Source: Sphingobacteriales bacterium (GTDB taxonomy: Bacteria > Bacteroidota > Bacteroidia > Chitinophagales > UBA2359). From it: 64,000 nt of DNA. The stretch spans positions 1,550,001 through 1,614,000 of the forward strand of contig CP064999.1 in NCBI GenBank assembly GCA_016700115.1, in the 5' to 3' direction. The notes under the pieces were generated by a model. The model had not been told where the DNA came from and did no database searches. It worked only from the letters and a program-made list of their open reading frames with translations. Below are positions 1 through 8,534 of the stretch, piece after piece (the stretch's first letter is position 1; every line of letters begins with the position of its first letter). The position numbers and the translations under genes were made by a program.

Positions 1-3000
1 GGTTGTGGTTCGGGAGCTTTTTCTTTTATTAAACCTGCACGAAGGATTTCGATTTCTGTTTTTTTACTGGAATATAATTCAATGAAAGAGAGCACTTCGG
101 AATACGTGAAACGGCTTTGCTTGTCCTTTACATCAAAATCTATTGTAATGGCAACAAGGGTTCTTTGCTTGGCATATTGACTAAGGGCTGATGCTTTTTG
201 TAAGGTAGTATCATTTAGGCCCGCAGGAAGTGCTTCAATTTCCTTGATAAGACTACTTGCTAAAGTTGCTATTTCGGTGTATTTAGTAGCACAATCTTTC
301 ATTGCCGCACTAAAAAGTTGGTGGTACTCATCTTTGGTTTTTTGAGCAGATTGTTGAAGTGCAGTATAGTTTTTGATAACATCGCCATTCAGATGGCTTT
401 CAAAGTCAGTTTTGAGTTGTTGAATGGCAGTGTTATCTGTGGCAACTTTGGTTAATTCATCCTGCACAGCATTAACAAACATTTTCCATTCTTTTACTTT
501 GGACAAGTTGTTGCGGATAAACTTTTCTACCTTTTCAATTTCTTGCAGGGCTTTCAAAAAATTATCTTTATCAGATAAGAACTCCATCGCTTTATCAATG
601 TAGTTGGCTTCGCTTACAGCACCTGTGAAACCACCTAAATAAGAGGCATTACCGTCTGCATGTGGGAATAATTTGTCAAATTCTTTCTCATTTCTTTTAA
701 GAGTATCAACTATTTGAACCAAAAATTTTGCAGTATTTTTTGTGGCATTCACCAATTCAAAATCATTGGTATTGTAGTCTATCTTAGCATCGTTTCGGTC
801 TTTATATTTTTCATTATAATCAATATCTAAGAGAAATTGTGCTAATTCTTGTTTCTGTAATGCAGAAAGCGATTTGGATACTGCTTTGAAAGATGCTTTT
901 CTAAATTCACGAGCTGCACTAAATATAGTTGATACACCTTCATCACGCCACGAAAACTTTTCAGCTCCGTTGTATTTGGCGATGAGTTTTCCGGCTCTCA
1001 TTAATGCCGCTACCGACGAAATGACTGTACCAAAAGCAAACCCGGCAGGAGGCTGTTCGAGGTCTTTTTCTAATGTTGCACCATCTACAAAAGTGTTGCG
1101 TATTTTGTACAATATTTCTTCTGCCACCTTTAAGTTTTCACCAATAAAATTGCCCTGAGCATCAAAAAAAGCAAAGTCGCTGCCTGTAAAGTACTGCTTT
1201 AAACGACCATTGTTGGCTTCTTTGATTACTGCTGCTGCCACACTATCGCCTAATTGCGAAGCTAATCGCTTGCTGTACACATTTTGAATGATGTTTTTTT
1301 GCTGGGTTTGTAGTGTAGTTTGCCAGTTGTCTTTATGGAGTTGAAGCGTGTTGTATAAATAAACCGCTGTGGCATTGATTAAACTTTCATCAACTAAGTC
1401 TTTTATGCGATTTTGTTTCTCGCCTTTAGCTGTGGAGAAAGAAATCAAAATTTTGCCTTCATCGGAATTGGGATTGTTGTATTTCTGCTCTAAGTAGGTG
1501 ATGCGTTCTACTTCGTCAATTAAACGATCCAACTCTTTGAAATAACTATTGTCGGGCACTAACCACAATAAATCTTTGTCGTTTTGGTGTTGTACTTTCA
1601 GAGCATCTATGTCTGTTGCCCTATCATCTGAAATATTGTAAACACTTTTAACCTTTACCTTGAGGTATTTTAGATTGGGCGATGTGAGTTCATCGTCATT
1701 GTCGGTGGTAATGTAAAAATCAAAAGGCAAACCATTATCAGTTAATTTGGCAATAGACCTGGTGATGTTTGCACCCTTATAGGCTGTAACTAATTGCTTT
1801 TTCTTTACGAAGCCTTGAACGGTGAAACCGTTCATTTCGTCCAATAAGCGTTGTTCAATATCGGATGTGATGCGATATGTTTTGTTAGTATCTAACAACA
1901 CTTTTGCTTCGGTTAGTATATCCAAAGCCTTAATGATGTCGTCTTGTACCTTAAATTGTTCATCAGGGTCGCTGATGAATGACTTGGTGATATTGGGCAA
2001 AGAAGAAGGAGTAACTTCTGCTTCTGTAAGGAAATTGATGGTTTCTAATAACCTTCTCCCTGAAATGGGTGAACCTGCTTCCAATAATATTCTTTCTGCA
2101 TTGTCGTACCGGCTTACCAATCTTACAGGCGGTTGAGGTTGCCCTTCTTTAGCAATATGCCAACCCGTAACGGTATGAAATAAGTCTGTATGTTGAACTT
2201 CTTGTTTTAGAATATCATAAGTGGTAATAATCATACCCCTTGCTGCCACTTTAGTGGAAGCATATCCTTTTGTGCCAAACAGAAAGTTTTGCAACAAGTC
2301 GAACTGATACTTATAAAAAGGATAGTAGGTAGTGTAGTTTTCTGCACTGTCTGTTTTGCTGATGCCAGCACCATGTATGGCAGCGTGGTCTGAAATCTTA
2401 CCTGAATTTTTCTTGAAATGCTCGGTCAATTTAAGAATACCTGTTTCGGATTTTCTTAACAGACGGTTGCGGATTATGACATCAACTTCGGTAGCTTCTA
2501 AGTGAATTTTAGTCTTGAAACGGTCTGTTACTTTGGTTAATTGGGCTTTGCTTACATTGGAGTTATTGATCACATCATCTAACTTTTCCTGAGCAATGGC
2601 AATGGTCCAAACTTTCCCACCTAATGACGAAAGTGATTCACTTACTCCTTCTAAGTCCAATAGGTTGAATTTCTTCTGATTGATAGCTTCACTGGCTTCA
2701 TCAAATAAGAAAACAACTTTTTCATTTTTCTCAACTGAAAGGTAATTGCTTAATTCTTCTTTTAATCGAGAGGCACTGAATTGGTCAATATCTCTGCGAA
2801 TAGTGGTAATGAGGTTATCATAATCAGCATCGGTGTTCCCTTTCTTGATATAAAGTTCTTTGATGGCCTTTACATATTTGATCGAACTTGTCCTGATGTC
2901 GTTCCAATCAGAACCTGTAGCATCAAAAACAAAGTCTTGTACGGCAGTTTTTCCTTCACTCAACATTAACTGGAACAGGAAAATACCGTGTTCATTTTCG

Positions 3001-3458
3001 GGTAAACTAAGCGACCTTAGAAAACTTCTAAATAAAGTAAAAGCCAAACCTTTGGAGGTGTCTTGCTTGGCAATATCTAAAAACACTACCCTTGATTGAA
3101 TGGAATTTAATCTTGACAGAGCATTTTTTACTAACGCTTCATCGTTGACACCTGTAAAACGTTGAATGATTCTATCTCTTGCAGGTGTACCTGTAATGGT
3201 TCTGTTACTGAGCATATAACCCAATAGCTTTCCAAAGTATGATTTACCTGAACCGTAAAAACCTGAAATCCAAACTCCTGTTTCAAGAATGTTGGATGTG
3301 AATGTGTCAACAAAATCAGCATATTCACGAGCCAAACCATCTGTAACGATATAGCTTTCAATTTCTGCCTGAATTTCCTTTTCGGAAACATCTTCTAAGT
3401 CAATTACATTCTTGATGTCTTCGGTTAAGTCAATGGTCAGTATTTCTTTTATCTTCAT
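1..3458 (-). CDS. brxC: BREX system P-loop protein BrxC (3' end outside window)
   Basis: Large AAA-type ATPase of the BREX phage-exclusion system, whose complex modifies host DNA and blocks phage replication. The frame is open from the ATG at 3458 to the window edge, 1152 codons, close to the family's usual length of about 1200. It is therefore nearly complete. Walker A reads SGFYGSGKS at residues 65-73. A second hydrophobic strand with acidic residues, VVFLFDEASE near residue 247, fits Walker B. Frame was spot-checked at the start, at about 1800-1860 and at the left edge, with no stop seen. It follows brxB by 14 bp on the same strand, so the genes are one operon in the order brxA-brxB-brxC. 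The methylase (pglX) and pglZ expected next would lie left of the window. Recognition is from the N-terminal motif and gene order. Confidence 0.93.
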   Translation of the reverse strand, partial: MKIKEILTIDLTEDIKNVIDLEDVSEKEIQAEIESYIVTDGLAREYADFVDTFTSNILETGVWISGFYGSGKSYFGKLLGYMLSNRTITGTPARDRIIQRFTGVNDEALVKNALSRLNSIQSRVVFLDIAKQDTSKGLAFTLFRSFLRSLSLPENEHGIFLFQLMLSEGKTAVQDFVFDATGSDWNDIRTSSIKYVKAIKELYIKKGNTDADYDNLITTIRRDIDQFSASRLKEELSNYLSVEKNEKVVFLFDEASEAINQKKFNLLDLEGVSESLSSLGGKVWTIAIAQEKLDDVINNSNVSKAQLTKVTDRFKTKIHLEATEVDVIIRNRLLRKSETGILKLTEHFKKNSGKISDHAAIHGAGISKTDSAENYTTYYPFYKYQFDLLQNFLFGTKGYASTKVAARGMIITTYDILKQEVQHTDLFHTVTGWHIAKEGQPQPPVRLVSRYDNAERILLEAGSPISGRRLLETINFLTEAEVTPSSLPNITKSFISDPDEQFKVQDDIIKALDILTEAKVLLDTNKTYRITSDIEQRLLDEMNGFTVQGFVKKKQLVTAYKGANITRSIAKLTDNGLPFDFYITTDNDDELTSPNLKYLKVKVKSVYNISDDRATDIDALKVQHQNDKDLLWLVPDNSYFKELDRLIDEVERITYLEQKYNNPNSDEGKILISFSTAKGEKQNRIKDLVDESLINATAVYLYNTLQLHKDNWQTTLQTQQKNIIQNVYSKRLASQLGDSVAAAVIKEANNGRLKQYFTGSDFAFFDAQGNFIGENLKVAEEILYKIRNTFVDGATLEKDLEQPPAGFAFGTVISSVAALMRAGKLIAKYNGAEKFSWRDEGVSTIFSAAREFRKASFKAVSKSLSALQKQELAQFLLDIDYNEKYKDRNDAKIDYNTNDFELVNATKNTAKFLVQIVDTLKRNEKEFDKLFPHADGNASYLGGFTGAVSEANYIDKAMEFLSDKDNFLKALQEIEKVEKFIRNNLSKVKEWKMFVNAVQDELTKVATDNTAIQQLKTDFESHLNGDVIKNYTALQQSAQKTKDEYHQLFSAAMKDCATKYTEIATLASSLIKEIEALPAGLNDTTLQKASALSQYAKQRTLVAITIDFDVKDKQSRFTYSEVLSFIELYSSKKTEIEILRAGLIKEKAPEPQ

Positions 3459-3472
3459 TTTCGTATTATTCT

Positions 3473-4033
3473 TTAGTTAACAATCATACATCTGTACTTC
3501 GAAGCGGGACGAGAATTGAGGAACATCAATTGCTCACCGTCTTGTGTTGCTGGATATAAAATAATAAGGGGAAACTTTGATTTCATAACCAATTCATTTT
3601 CCATCAGGTGTATATTATCTATACCACTTCCGTATAAAGCACCGCTATGAATAAGTACAGGAATTTTACTTGCATTAAAAGTTTGTTCAATTGCCATAAG
3701 CAGATGTTTGAATAAGTCGGGTGTTGTTTCTCCTTCCGGTGCTTTGAATATTTGGTGAACCGAACCCCTTAACAAATCAAACATTTCAGCAAGGTCAGTT
3801 TGATGTGCTTCAACAAACGAAATCAACATTTCATTTATATCAATAATGTGATAGGTATCGAGGGGCATCATTTCCACCAGTTTTTCAATGTATTGGAACT
3901 CCAATATTGGTGGGCAAACTAATAGAATTGAGTTGCCACCATTGGCATTCAAGCGGATTTCTGAACGCTTATCAGATTCCACTATCCGCTTTAACTGTGT
4001 AATGATATGTTCAGGATTAACTGATGTACTCAT
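3473..4033 (-). CDS. brxB: BREX protein BrxB (DUF1788)
   Basis: 186-aa protein of the DUF1788/BrxB family, a small core BREX component without known catalytic activity. The length matches the family (about 180-200 aa). The sequence has the family's alternating strand/helix look, with hydrophobic strands such as SILLVCPP and FPLIILYPA and no obvious P-loop. The start overlaps the end of brxA by 17 bp and brxC begins 14 bp after its stop, consistent with translational coupling in the order A-B-C. The call rests on family resemblance plus the diagnostic gene order. Nothing looks broken. Confidence 0.9.
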   Translation of the reverse strand: MSTSVNPEHIITQLKRIVESDKRSEIRLNANGGNSILLVCPPILEFQYIEKLVEMMPLDTYHIIDINEMLISFVEAHQTDLAEMFDLLRGSVHQIFKAPEGETTPDLFKHLLMAIEQTFNASKIPVLIHSGALYGSGIDNIHLMENELVMKSKFPLIILYPATQDGEQLMFLNSRPASKYRCMIVN

Positions 4034-4769
4034 AGATTGATTCGTAAGGGATTAATGGTTCTATACTGAGCTTGTCGCCTGTGTAAACCACATTAAAATA
4101 TTTTGAAAACTTTTTTTGCAAGAGCCTATCGAGAAAAGCTTGCTTTTCGCTGAACGAATATGAAAGCCAATTGCTGGTTACAAGGTTGGGCTTGTCTGAA
4201 ATAGCAGCTATCCAATAGACATAAAGAATAAACATGGCATCATTCAAGTACGGATGAACAATGGACTTGTTTACCGAGCCTTCCATCAAGCCAAACTTTT
4301 TCAAAAGGGTGAGGTACTTAGATGCAGTGGTTGTTATGGTGATTTCAGACCATTTTTTCAGATCAGCTTCTGATTGTTTCAAATCTTTGATGCAGGCGAC
4401 TACTTCATCATTTTTTATAGAAACTCTGCCACTATAAAAAGCAGGGAAAAAAACTTTATCGTTCAGGTGAAATAACAATTCATTATTCACTGAAGCATTC
4501 CAAAATAAAAGCAACAGCGTTTCGGCACTTGTGGTATTCGATTTTATTGCTTGTCTGATTATTGATTCTAACTCAGGTTTTATATTTTGAATTAGTGTGG
4601 CTTTAATAGCTTTTTCAAATCGCTTCACAGACTTATCCGTTTTTATGGCTGTGTAGGTATGGATACCACCCTTTTCTTTGATGGAAACCATATCTTCTGA
4701 GAGGAAAACTTTTATCAAGTTCCAATCAGGCAGACTGCCTAAAACATTTATGTCCGAGTTTATGTGCAT
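4017..4769 (-). CDS. brxA: BREX protein BrxA (DUF1819)
   Basis: 250-aa protein of the DUF1819 family. BrxA is a small DNA-binding-type BREX component that is usually the first core gene of the operon. The start ATG at 4769 overlaps the stop of the preceding regulator pseudogene in a TAATG arrangement, which fixes the start and shows that the two genes were co-translated. The length is slightly above the common 200-230 aa. The body is helix-rich, with a C-terminal LxxLLQKKF segment typical of the family. It is intact. Confidence 0.9.
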   Translation of the reverse strand: MHINSDINVLGSLPDWNLIKVFLSEDMVSIKEKGGIHTYTAIKTDKSVKRFEKAIKATLIQNIKPELESIIRQAIKSNTTSAETLLLLFWNASVNNELLFHLNDKVFFPAFYSGRVSIKNDEVVACIKDLKQSEADLKKWSEITITTTASKYLTLLKKFGLMEGSVNKSIVHPYLNDAMFILYVYWIAAISDKPNLVTSNWLSYSFSEKQAFLDRLLQKKFSKYFNVVYTGDKLSIEPLIPYESIYEYIS

Positions 4770-5065
4770 TAATTTCCCCCTTTTCTTTTACTTTTAATTT
4801 CTTCTTCTGCAACTTCCATCGCCTTTAAAGCTACATCCTAGTCTTTTACCACATCATACATTTTATCGGCAAGCCATAGCGTCAAAAGCTCTTGCTCATC
4901 CAAATCATTCAACTTCGCCAACTTAGATAAGTAAGCTTTACTCACCGGCTTGTCGTTGTTTTCCATTTTGCTGTTGTAGGCGGTGTCAACGTCTAATTCA
5001 ACAGCAACCTGCCTTTGCAAAAGTCCTATTGATTCCCTTAATTCTATGAGTTTCTCTCAAAGCAT
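4769..5065 (-). pseudogene. XRE-family regulator of the BREX operon, broken by two in-frame stops
   Basis: The frame from the ATG at 5065 to the TAA at 4769-4771 is exactly 99 codons and encodes a helix-turn-helix protein. Readable segments include EKLIELRESIGLLQRQVA, then SKMENNDKPVSKAYL, then LADKMYDVVKD and a basic tail. TGA stands at codon 3 (5057-5059), where the family normally has Gly in an M-x-G-E-K-L start. TAG stands at codon 76 (4838-4840). A usual Ile in the DTAYISKMEN motif is Asn. There are no indels, and the original TAA overlaps the brxA ATG (TAATG). The gene was therefore the first of the BREX operon and its probable autoregulator. Re-initiation at the TTG at 5020 would give a 60-aa fragment without helix 1. 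Confidence 0.85.
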
Positions 5066-5099
5066 TGATGTACCATTTATTGACTTGTCATATAAAGGG

Positions 5100-5107
5100 C
5101 AAATATA
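5100..5107 (-). promoter_or_regulatory. Probable -7 element of the BREX operon promoter
   Basis: TATATTTG on the minus strand matches the Bacteroidota -7 consensus TAnnTTTG, 35 bases upstream of the regulator ATG at 5065. A -33 TTG at ideal spacing is not clear. The nearest, at 5133-5135, is 25 bases away. Confidence 0.5.
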
Positions 5108-5475
5108 GGCAAAAATAATAAAAGGTGATGAACAAAAGTTGCTCTATTAACTCGGTTAAGTTTACAAGAGTACGAGCTATTATCTCAGGAGACATAGAAG
5201 TTTCCGGCACATACAATGTATGAATAGTGAAAAGATATTCTTTAGTTAAGAAGGTAAATTCAATTTCGCTTTATGCACTCTATAAAGCTTGTAGCTTAAA
5301 ATTCAAATTTGACTATTTAGATGCTCAAAAAAAGCATCCATAAACCGCACAGCGGAATATCAGTACTGATGCTGCTTTCAAGACAGACTATTTGGATCTG
5401 TTGGTGGGAAGATCCTTGAAGGTATGGGATAACAAAAAAATAAGCATTTTTTTTTCATAGTGTAAATGAGTTTAG
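5108..5475. other. Gene-free stretch between BREX and the hydrolase
   Basis: No coding frame on either strand could be matched to a family. The stretch is AT-rich and contains short related phrases (GACTATTT plus RGAT near 5311 and 5386) but no long repeat. It probably holds decayed sequence and the divergent promoters of the two flanking transcription units. Confidence 0.5.
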
Positions 5476-5483
5476 TAACTTTG
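5476..5483 (+). promoter_or_regulatory. Probable -7 promoter element of the hydrolase gene
   Basis: TAACTTTG matches TAnnTTTG and would place a transcription start about 45 bases ahead of the ATG at 5536. Upstream is a T-run without a clear TTG -33 element, so this is only a candidate. Confidence 0.35.
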
Positions 5484-5535
5484 TTGACAGTTTTTTTTTA
5501 CAGACTGCCGTTTATGGCAATTTTTGAAAAACGCA

Positions 5536-6417
5536 ATGAATAAAAGCTTTACATACTACTTAACTTTACTTGTAATTAAACTAAAAGGGATTAAGAATAC
5601 CTTTTCTAAATCTCCAATTGACTATTTAAAATTGAGAAGGAATGACGTTTATTCCCCTACCAGTAGATTTTATAAAACTAATAAGATTTCAACTTTTTCG
5701 ATATTAGAGACAAAAATTACTCAAATCGAAAACAGTAACAAAACTGATAAACTTTTAATTTACTTACACGGGGGTGCTTTTGTATCAGGTCCTGCGCAAC
5801 ATCATTGGGATTTTTTAGAGCGCATATCAAAAAAGACAAATTTTAATATTTGGATGTGTATTTATCCAAAAGCTCCTGAAAACAAAATTGAAAAAATATC
5901 AATAAACATTGATCAAATTTATCAAAAAGCATTAATCAATTATAAAAGCGAAAATATTATATTAATGGGAGATTCGGCAGGCGGAACTCTTGTTATTGCA
6001 CTAACACAAAGGCTAATTATAAACAATATAAGTCTTCCTTCTAAATTAATATTAATTTCTCCTGTTTTAGATGCTACTTTTAAAAACGAAAAAATCAATG
6101 AGATAGATAAGAAAGACAAAATGTTATCTAAAATTGGAGTTTTGAGTGCTAAAAGTATGTGTTCGGACAATTTAAATGACACAAGAATTTCACCAATAAA
6201 TGGGGAATTTAAACTATTTCCTAAAACATATTTATACATAGCTGAAAATGATATAACATTTCCCGACCAACTCATTTTTTCATCAAAATTAAACATAGAA
6301 AAAGTTGATAGCTTAATAAAAATTGGAAAAGAAATGCCACATATCTGGCCATTATTACCAGTTATGAAAGAAGCTAATATTGCACTTAATCAAATAATTG
6401 ACAATATTAATGAGTGA
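5536..6417 (+). CDS. Alpha/beta hydrolase fold-3 (HSL-like) esterase
   Basis: Predicted carboxylesterase of the hormone-sensitive-lipase group. The oxyanion-hole motif HGGAF is at about residue 81 and the nucleophile elbow GDSAGG at about 146 (Ser nucleophile). An Asp in ENDITFPDQ and a His in PHIWP near the C-terminus complete the triad. About 293 aa is normal for the family. The frame opens at a TTG at 5524, but the ATG at 5536 gives a better start. No signal peptide is obvious; the N-terminus has one short hydrophobic stretch. Base composition is markedly AT-rich with AAA/ATA-heavy codons, unlike the genes after 13.6 kb, which suggests acquisition as a single-gene cassette. A hairpin and a cassette-end-like motif follow directly. 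Confidence 0.85.
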   Translation: MNKSFTYYLTLLVIKLKGIKNTFSKSPIDYLKLRRNDVYSPTSRFYKTNKISTFSILETKITQIENSNKTDKLLIYLHGGAFVSGPAQHHWDFLERISKKTNFNIWMCIYPKAPENKIEKISINIDQIYQKALINYKSENIILMGDSAGGTLVIALTQRLIINNISLPSKLILISPVLDATFKNEKINEIDKKDKMLSKIGVLSAKSMCSDNLNDTRISPINGEFKLFPKTYLYIAENDITFPDQLIFSSKLNIEKVDSLIKIGKEMPHIWPLLPVMKEANIALNQIIDNINE

Positions 6418-6421
6418 ATTG

Positions 6422-6451
6422 ATAAAGCCACTAACATCGGTTTGGCTTTAT
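6422..6451 (+). terminator. Inverted repeat after the hydrolase enclosing a TAACATCGGT motif
   Basis: Perfect 9-bp arms ATAAAGCCA (6422-6430) and TGGCTTTAT (6443-6451) enclose a 12-base loop carrying TAACATCGGTT. The hairpin lies 4 bases after the stop codon. It could be a terminator, although no T-run follows. Alternatively it is the 5' half of an attC-like cassette end: the loop motif recurs after three other genes here. The following 135 bases, to the MerR gene, hold no gene. Confidence 0.4.
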
Positions 6452-6587
6452 AGCGGCTGAAGTACTTCTATGAAAAATTTATGCGAGGTTTAACGACAGT
6501 AATTCTATTGAACTTTTGAGCTAAAAATCCACCACTTCACCAAGCTGAAAGACATTGCGGTCAGGCTACGAGAGACCGTGCCAAAGA

Positions 6588-6950
6588 CTAACAATCGCCG
6601 TTTTGGACATCTTTAATCCCATCAACAAGGAATTTTCTGACTTGCTTTAGCTGACGTATTTTGGTATCAATTTCATTGATTTTAGAATTCAGAACTTCCA
6701 CTTTTTTGTCTATAGACAATTTTTTATTAAACCAGCTATCCAGCAGCCCTTTAATTTCAGACAAAGTAAACCCGATTTCTTTCGCCTCCTTGATAAGTTC
6801 AATTTTCTCTACGAGACTGTCATCATACTGCTTGTAATTGTTTGTCTTTACCTTTTCATCTGTCATTCCTCTAAACAGACCATAGTTTTCATAATACCTC
6901 AAGGTGTGTATGGACAGCCCTGTTCTCTTTGACAATTCGTTTATTAGCAT
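6588..6950 (-). CDS. MerR family transcriptional regulator
   Basis: DNA-binding regulator with an N-terminal winged HTH (INELSKRTGLSIHTLRYYE, residues 3-21), a wing with an NNYKQYDD-type turn, and a C-terminal coiled coil (about residues 65-110) that dimerises in this family. No cysteine-rich metal-binding loop is seen apart from one C-terminal Cys, so a small-molecule or general stress signal is more likely than a metal. The frame is open from 6983, but MerR proteins start within a few residues of the HTH, so the ATG at 6950 is preferred. It is divergent from two small membrane-protein genes. A 22-bp dyad of MerR-operator type lies between them, so it probably controls those genes and itself. 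Confidence 0.88.
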   Translation of the reverse strand: MLINELSKRTGLSIHTLRYYENYGLFRGMTDEKVKTNNYKQYDDSLVEKIELIKEAKEIGFTLSEIKGLLDSWFNKKLSIDKKVEVLNSKINEIDTKIRQLKQVRKFLVDGIKDVQNGDC

Positions 6951-6983
6951 CACACTTAATTTGTTGTTGAAAAATAATTCCAT

Positions 6984-7005
6984 AGTATAGACTATGCTCT
7001 ATACT
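6984..7005. promoter_or_regulatory. MerR-type operator dyad
   Basis: Perfect inverted repeat: AGTATAGA (6984-6991), spacer CTATGC, TCTATACT (6998-7005). It sits between the divergent MerR gene and the membrane-protein gene and abuts the -33 element of the latter's promoter. Its position and symmetry fit a binding site for the adjacent regulator. Confidence 0.7.
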
Positions 7006-7035
7006 TGTTGGTTGCAAAAATAGGACATATCTTTG
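7005..7035 (+). promoter_or_regulatory. Bacteroidota promoter for the membrane-protein pair
   Basis: TTG at 7005-7007 (or 7008-7010) and TATCTTTG at 7028-7035 match the -33/-7 consensus TTG...TAnnTTTG with a spacer of 20 (or 17). The -33 end touches the MerR dyad. The transcription start is predicted near 7042. Confidence 0.65.
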
Positions 7036-7049
7036 TCATTTAATTTAAA

Positions 7050-7475
7050 ATGTCAACAACTTTTATTATGAACAGACTAACAGACTTAAAATTTCTTTTT
7101 ACCGCTGTAGCGATACTTGAATTTTTTTATTTCGCAGCGGCTATGCTTCCTCCGTCACTAATTCCAGCAGCTACAGGTTGGAATTTGAGTCCTGACGGAC
7201 ATTGGATAGCTAAACTCATTGGATTATCGCTCGGAACGATGGGTTATATGGCTTGGATTTTCAGGAAAAATCCACACTTAGGAGTTGCGAAAGGACTTGC
7301 ATTCTATCAAATGGCAAGTGCTACTATGGATTGGGGTATGTGGTTAGTAATGAAAGATGAAGGTATCTTCAATAATTCATTAGCCGAGACAACAGTAATT
7401 GCTGCTATTGTTTCACACTACTTTTTTGGTTTACTTTTAATTATCGGCATCAATAAAGCAAGTAAAAATGGATAG
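7050..7475 (+). CDS. Small membrane protein, probably MerR-regulated
   Basis: 141 aa with about four hydrophobic segments (roughly residues 12-32, 48-66, 78-98 and 112-133) and a short basic tail. I do not recognise a named family with certainty; it resembles small inner-membrane proteins of unknown function found beside MerR or AraC regulators. The ATG at 7050 lies only 8 bases after the predicted transcription start. The in-frame ATG at 7068 (MNRLTDLKF) would leave a more usual leader and may be the true start. It overlaps the next gene by 8 bp, so the two are probably co-translated. Confidence 0.65.
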   Translation: MSTTFIMNRLTDLKFLFTAVAILEFFYFAAAMLPPSLIPAATGWNLSPDGHWIAKLIGLSLGTMGYMAWIFRKNPHLGVAKGLAFYQMASATMDWGMWLVMKDEGIFNNSLAETTVIAAIVSHYFFGLLLIIGINKASKNG

Positions 7476-7950
7476 CATCATCAAATATTTTGAAGGAGAA
7501 AAACTGCAATGTGCCATTGGCATCTTACTTGGGTTGACGAGCATTATGCTTTCAATTTATTTCATTTACATCAACAAACCCGTATTAAAGGGCATTGGGT
7601 ATGTATTTATCCCACTATCATTATTACTCTTAGCTGTTTGCATTGGAGTTTTTATGCGAACCCCAAAAGATATAAAAAGAGTAAGCTCATATTATGAAAG
7701 TGATCCAATTAAAATGCAGACGGAAGAATTACCTCGAATGGAAAAAGTAATGAAAACATTTCCTGTAATTCAAATGGTAGAGATTGTATTTATTTTTGTC
7801 GCTGCTTTTTTATTAGTAGTTTTTTGGAAAAATAACATCATTAAAGGTGTAGGCATTGGTCTTATTATACAAGGCATAATTTTGTATGGATTTGACCATT
7901 TTGCCCAATCAAGGGGAAAGATATATTTAGAATTCCTAAATTCACTTTAA
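7468..7950 (+). CDS. Hypothetical membrane protein (160 aa)
   Basis: Four predicted membrane segments (about residues 14-34, 42-62, 100-120 and 126-146) with a charged loop between segments 2 and 3 that carries ESDPIKMQTEELPRMEKVMK. No catalytic motif is visible and I do not recognise a family name. The start overlaps the preceding gene by 8 bp, which argues for joint expression from the MerR-controlled promoter and possibly a complex of the two proteins. A motif related to those following three other genes in this island begins 31 bases after the stop. Confidence 0.65.
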   Translation: MDSIIKYFEGEKLQCAIGILLGLTSIMLSIYFIYINKPVLKGIGYVFIPLSLLLLAVCIGVFMRTPKDIKRVSSYYESDPIKMQTEELPRMEKVMKTFPVIQMVEIVFIFVAAFLLVVFWKNNIIKGVGIGLIIQGIILYGFDHFAQSRGKIYLEFLNSL

Positions 7951-7980
7951 GAATAGTTGACAGAAAAAAGCCCGAACCGT

Positions 7981-8058
7981 TAACATCGGTAACTGTTGCA
8001 CAACTACTTAAAAACCACTATACACCCAATATATTTGAAAGTTGCTTTCAAATTAAAG
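7981..8058 (+). repeat. Dispersed repeat copy A (cassette-end-like)
   Basis: Begins TAACATCGGTAACTGTTG, continues with GCACAACTACTTAAAAA, and then matches copy B (10907) through a further stretch ending TTCAAATT. Copies A and B share most positions over about 75 bp. Copy C (13580) shares the first 35. All follow the last gene of a unit. Confidence 0.7.
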
Positions 8059-8131
8059 ACTTCTACCAATTTGATTTCTAACCGGTCTTGATATATCAGG
8101 AATAAAAAAGTAAGTAAGTGTATATACCTTT

Positions 8132-8293
8132 GTGCGCAGTTTTGCAACACATCTGTTATAAAATGGAGCTGATTTGCGCGATATTCAAGTATTGTTAGGA
8201 CACGAAAACTCCAAAACCACAGAGGTTTACACCCATCTAACCGCCAAAAGCTTCGACCGAATTAAAAGTCCTATAGATAGCAGGGATGTTTAA
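8132..8293 (+). pseudogene. C-terminal remnant of a tyrosine recombinase
   Basis: In one frame the DNA reads RSFATHLL, then TAA (8159-8161), then NGADLRDIQVLLGHENSKTT, then EVYTHLT and a short tail to the stop at 8291-8293. This is the catalytic C-terminus of a XerC/D-like site-specific recombinase: R of the HxxR box, LLGH with the His, and the Tyr nucleophile of the VYTH motif. The TAA replaces the usual Glu/Gln codon in HLLExG. The N-terminal two thirds is absent. A fragment like this between cassette-like genes suggests past integrative-element activity. Confidence 0.75.
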
Positions 8294-8534
8294 TATCGAA
8301 TATTTAACTTTGTCTGTGTTATAATTGGCCTTGTTTATAAGAATGGTAGAACCAAAGTTTGCACCTGCAAGAATTGCAGCTCATTGTTTTCCGGATTTGA
8401 ACCTTACGGATAAAATAGAAATAAACGCAAGTATGGAATTGATAAAGGTTGAGTTGCGATTATATGCGTGTTGTGTGTCATGTCAAGAGATATGATAGTG
8501 ATAATAATCAACATTAAAGTAATAGATAGAATTT
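8294..8534. other. Spacer before the MBOAT gene
   Basis: No supported gene. TAACTTTG at 8305-8312 matches the -7 consensus but is about 220 bases from the next start and lacks a TTG at -33. A 50-codon open frame from 8343 shows no recognisable features. Confidence 0.4.

Noticed and set aside
8343..8495. 50-codon open frame upstream of the MBOAT gene
   Set aside because: No recognisable family and odd Cys-rich ending; treated as chance.
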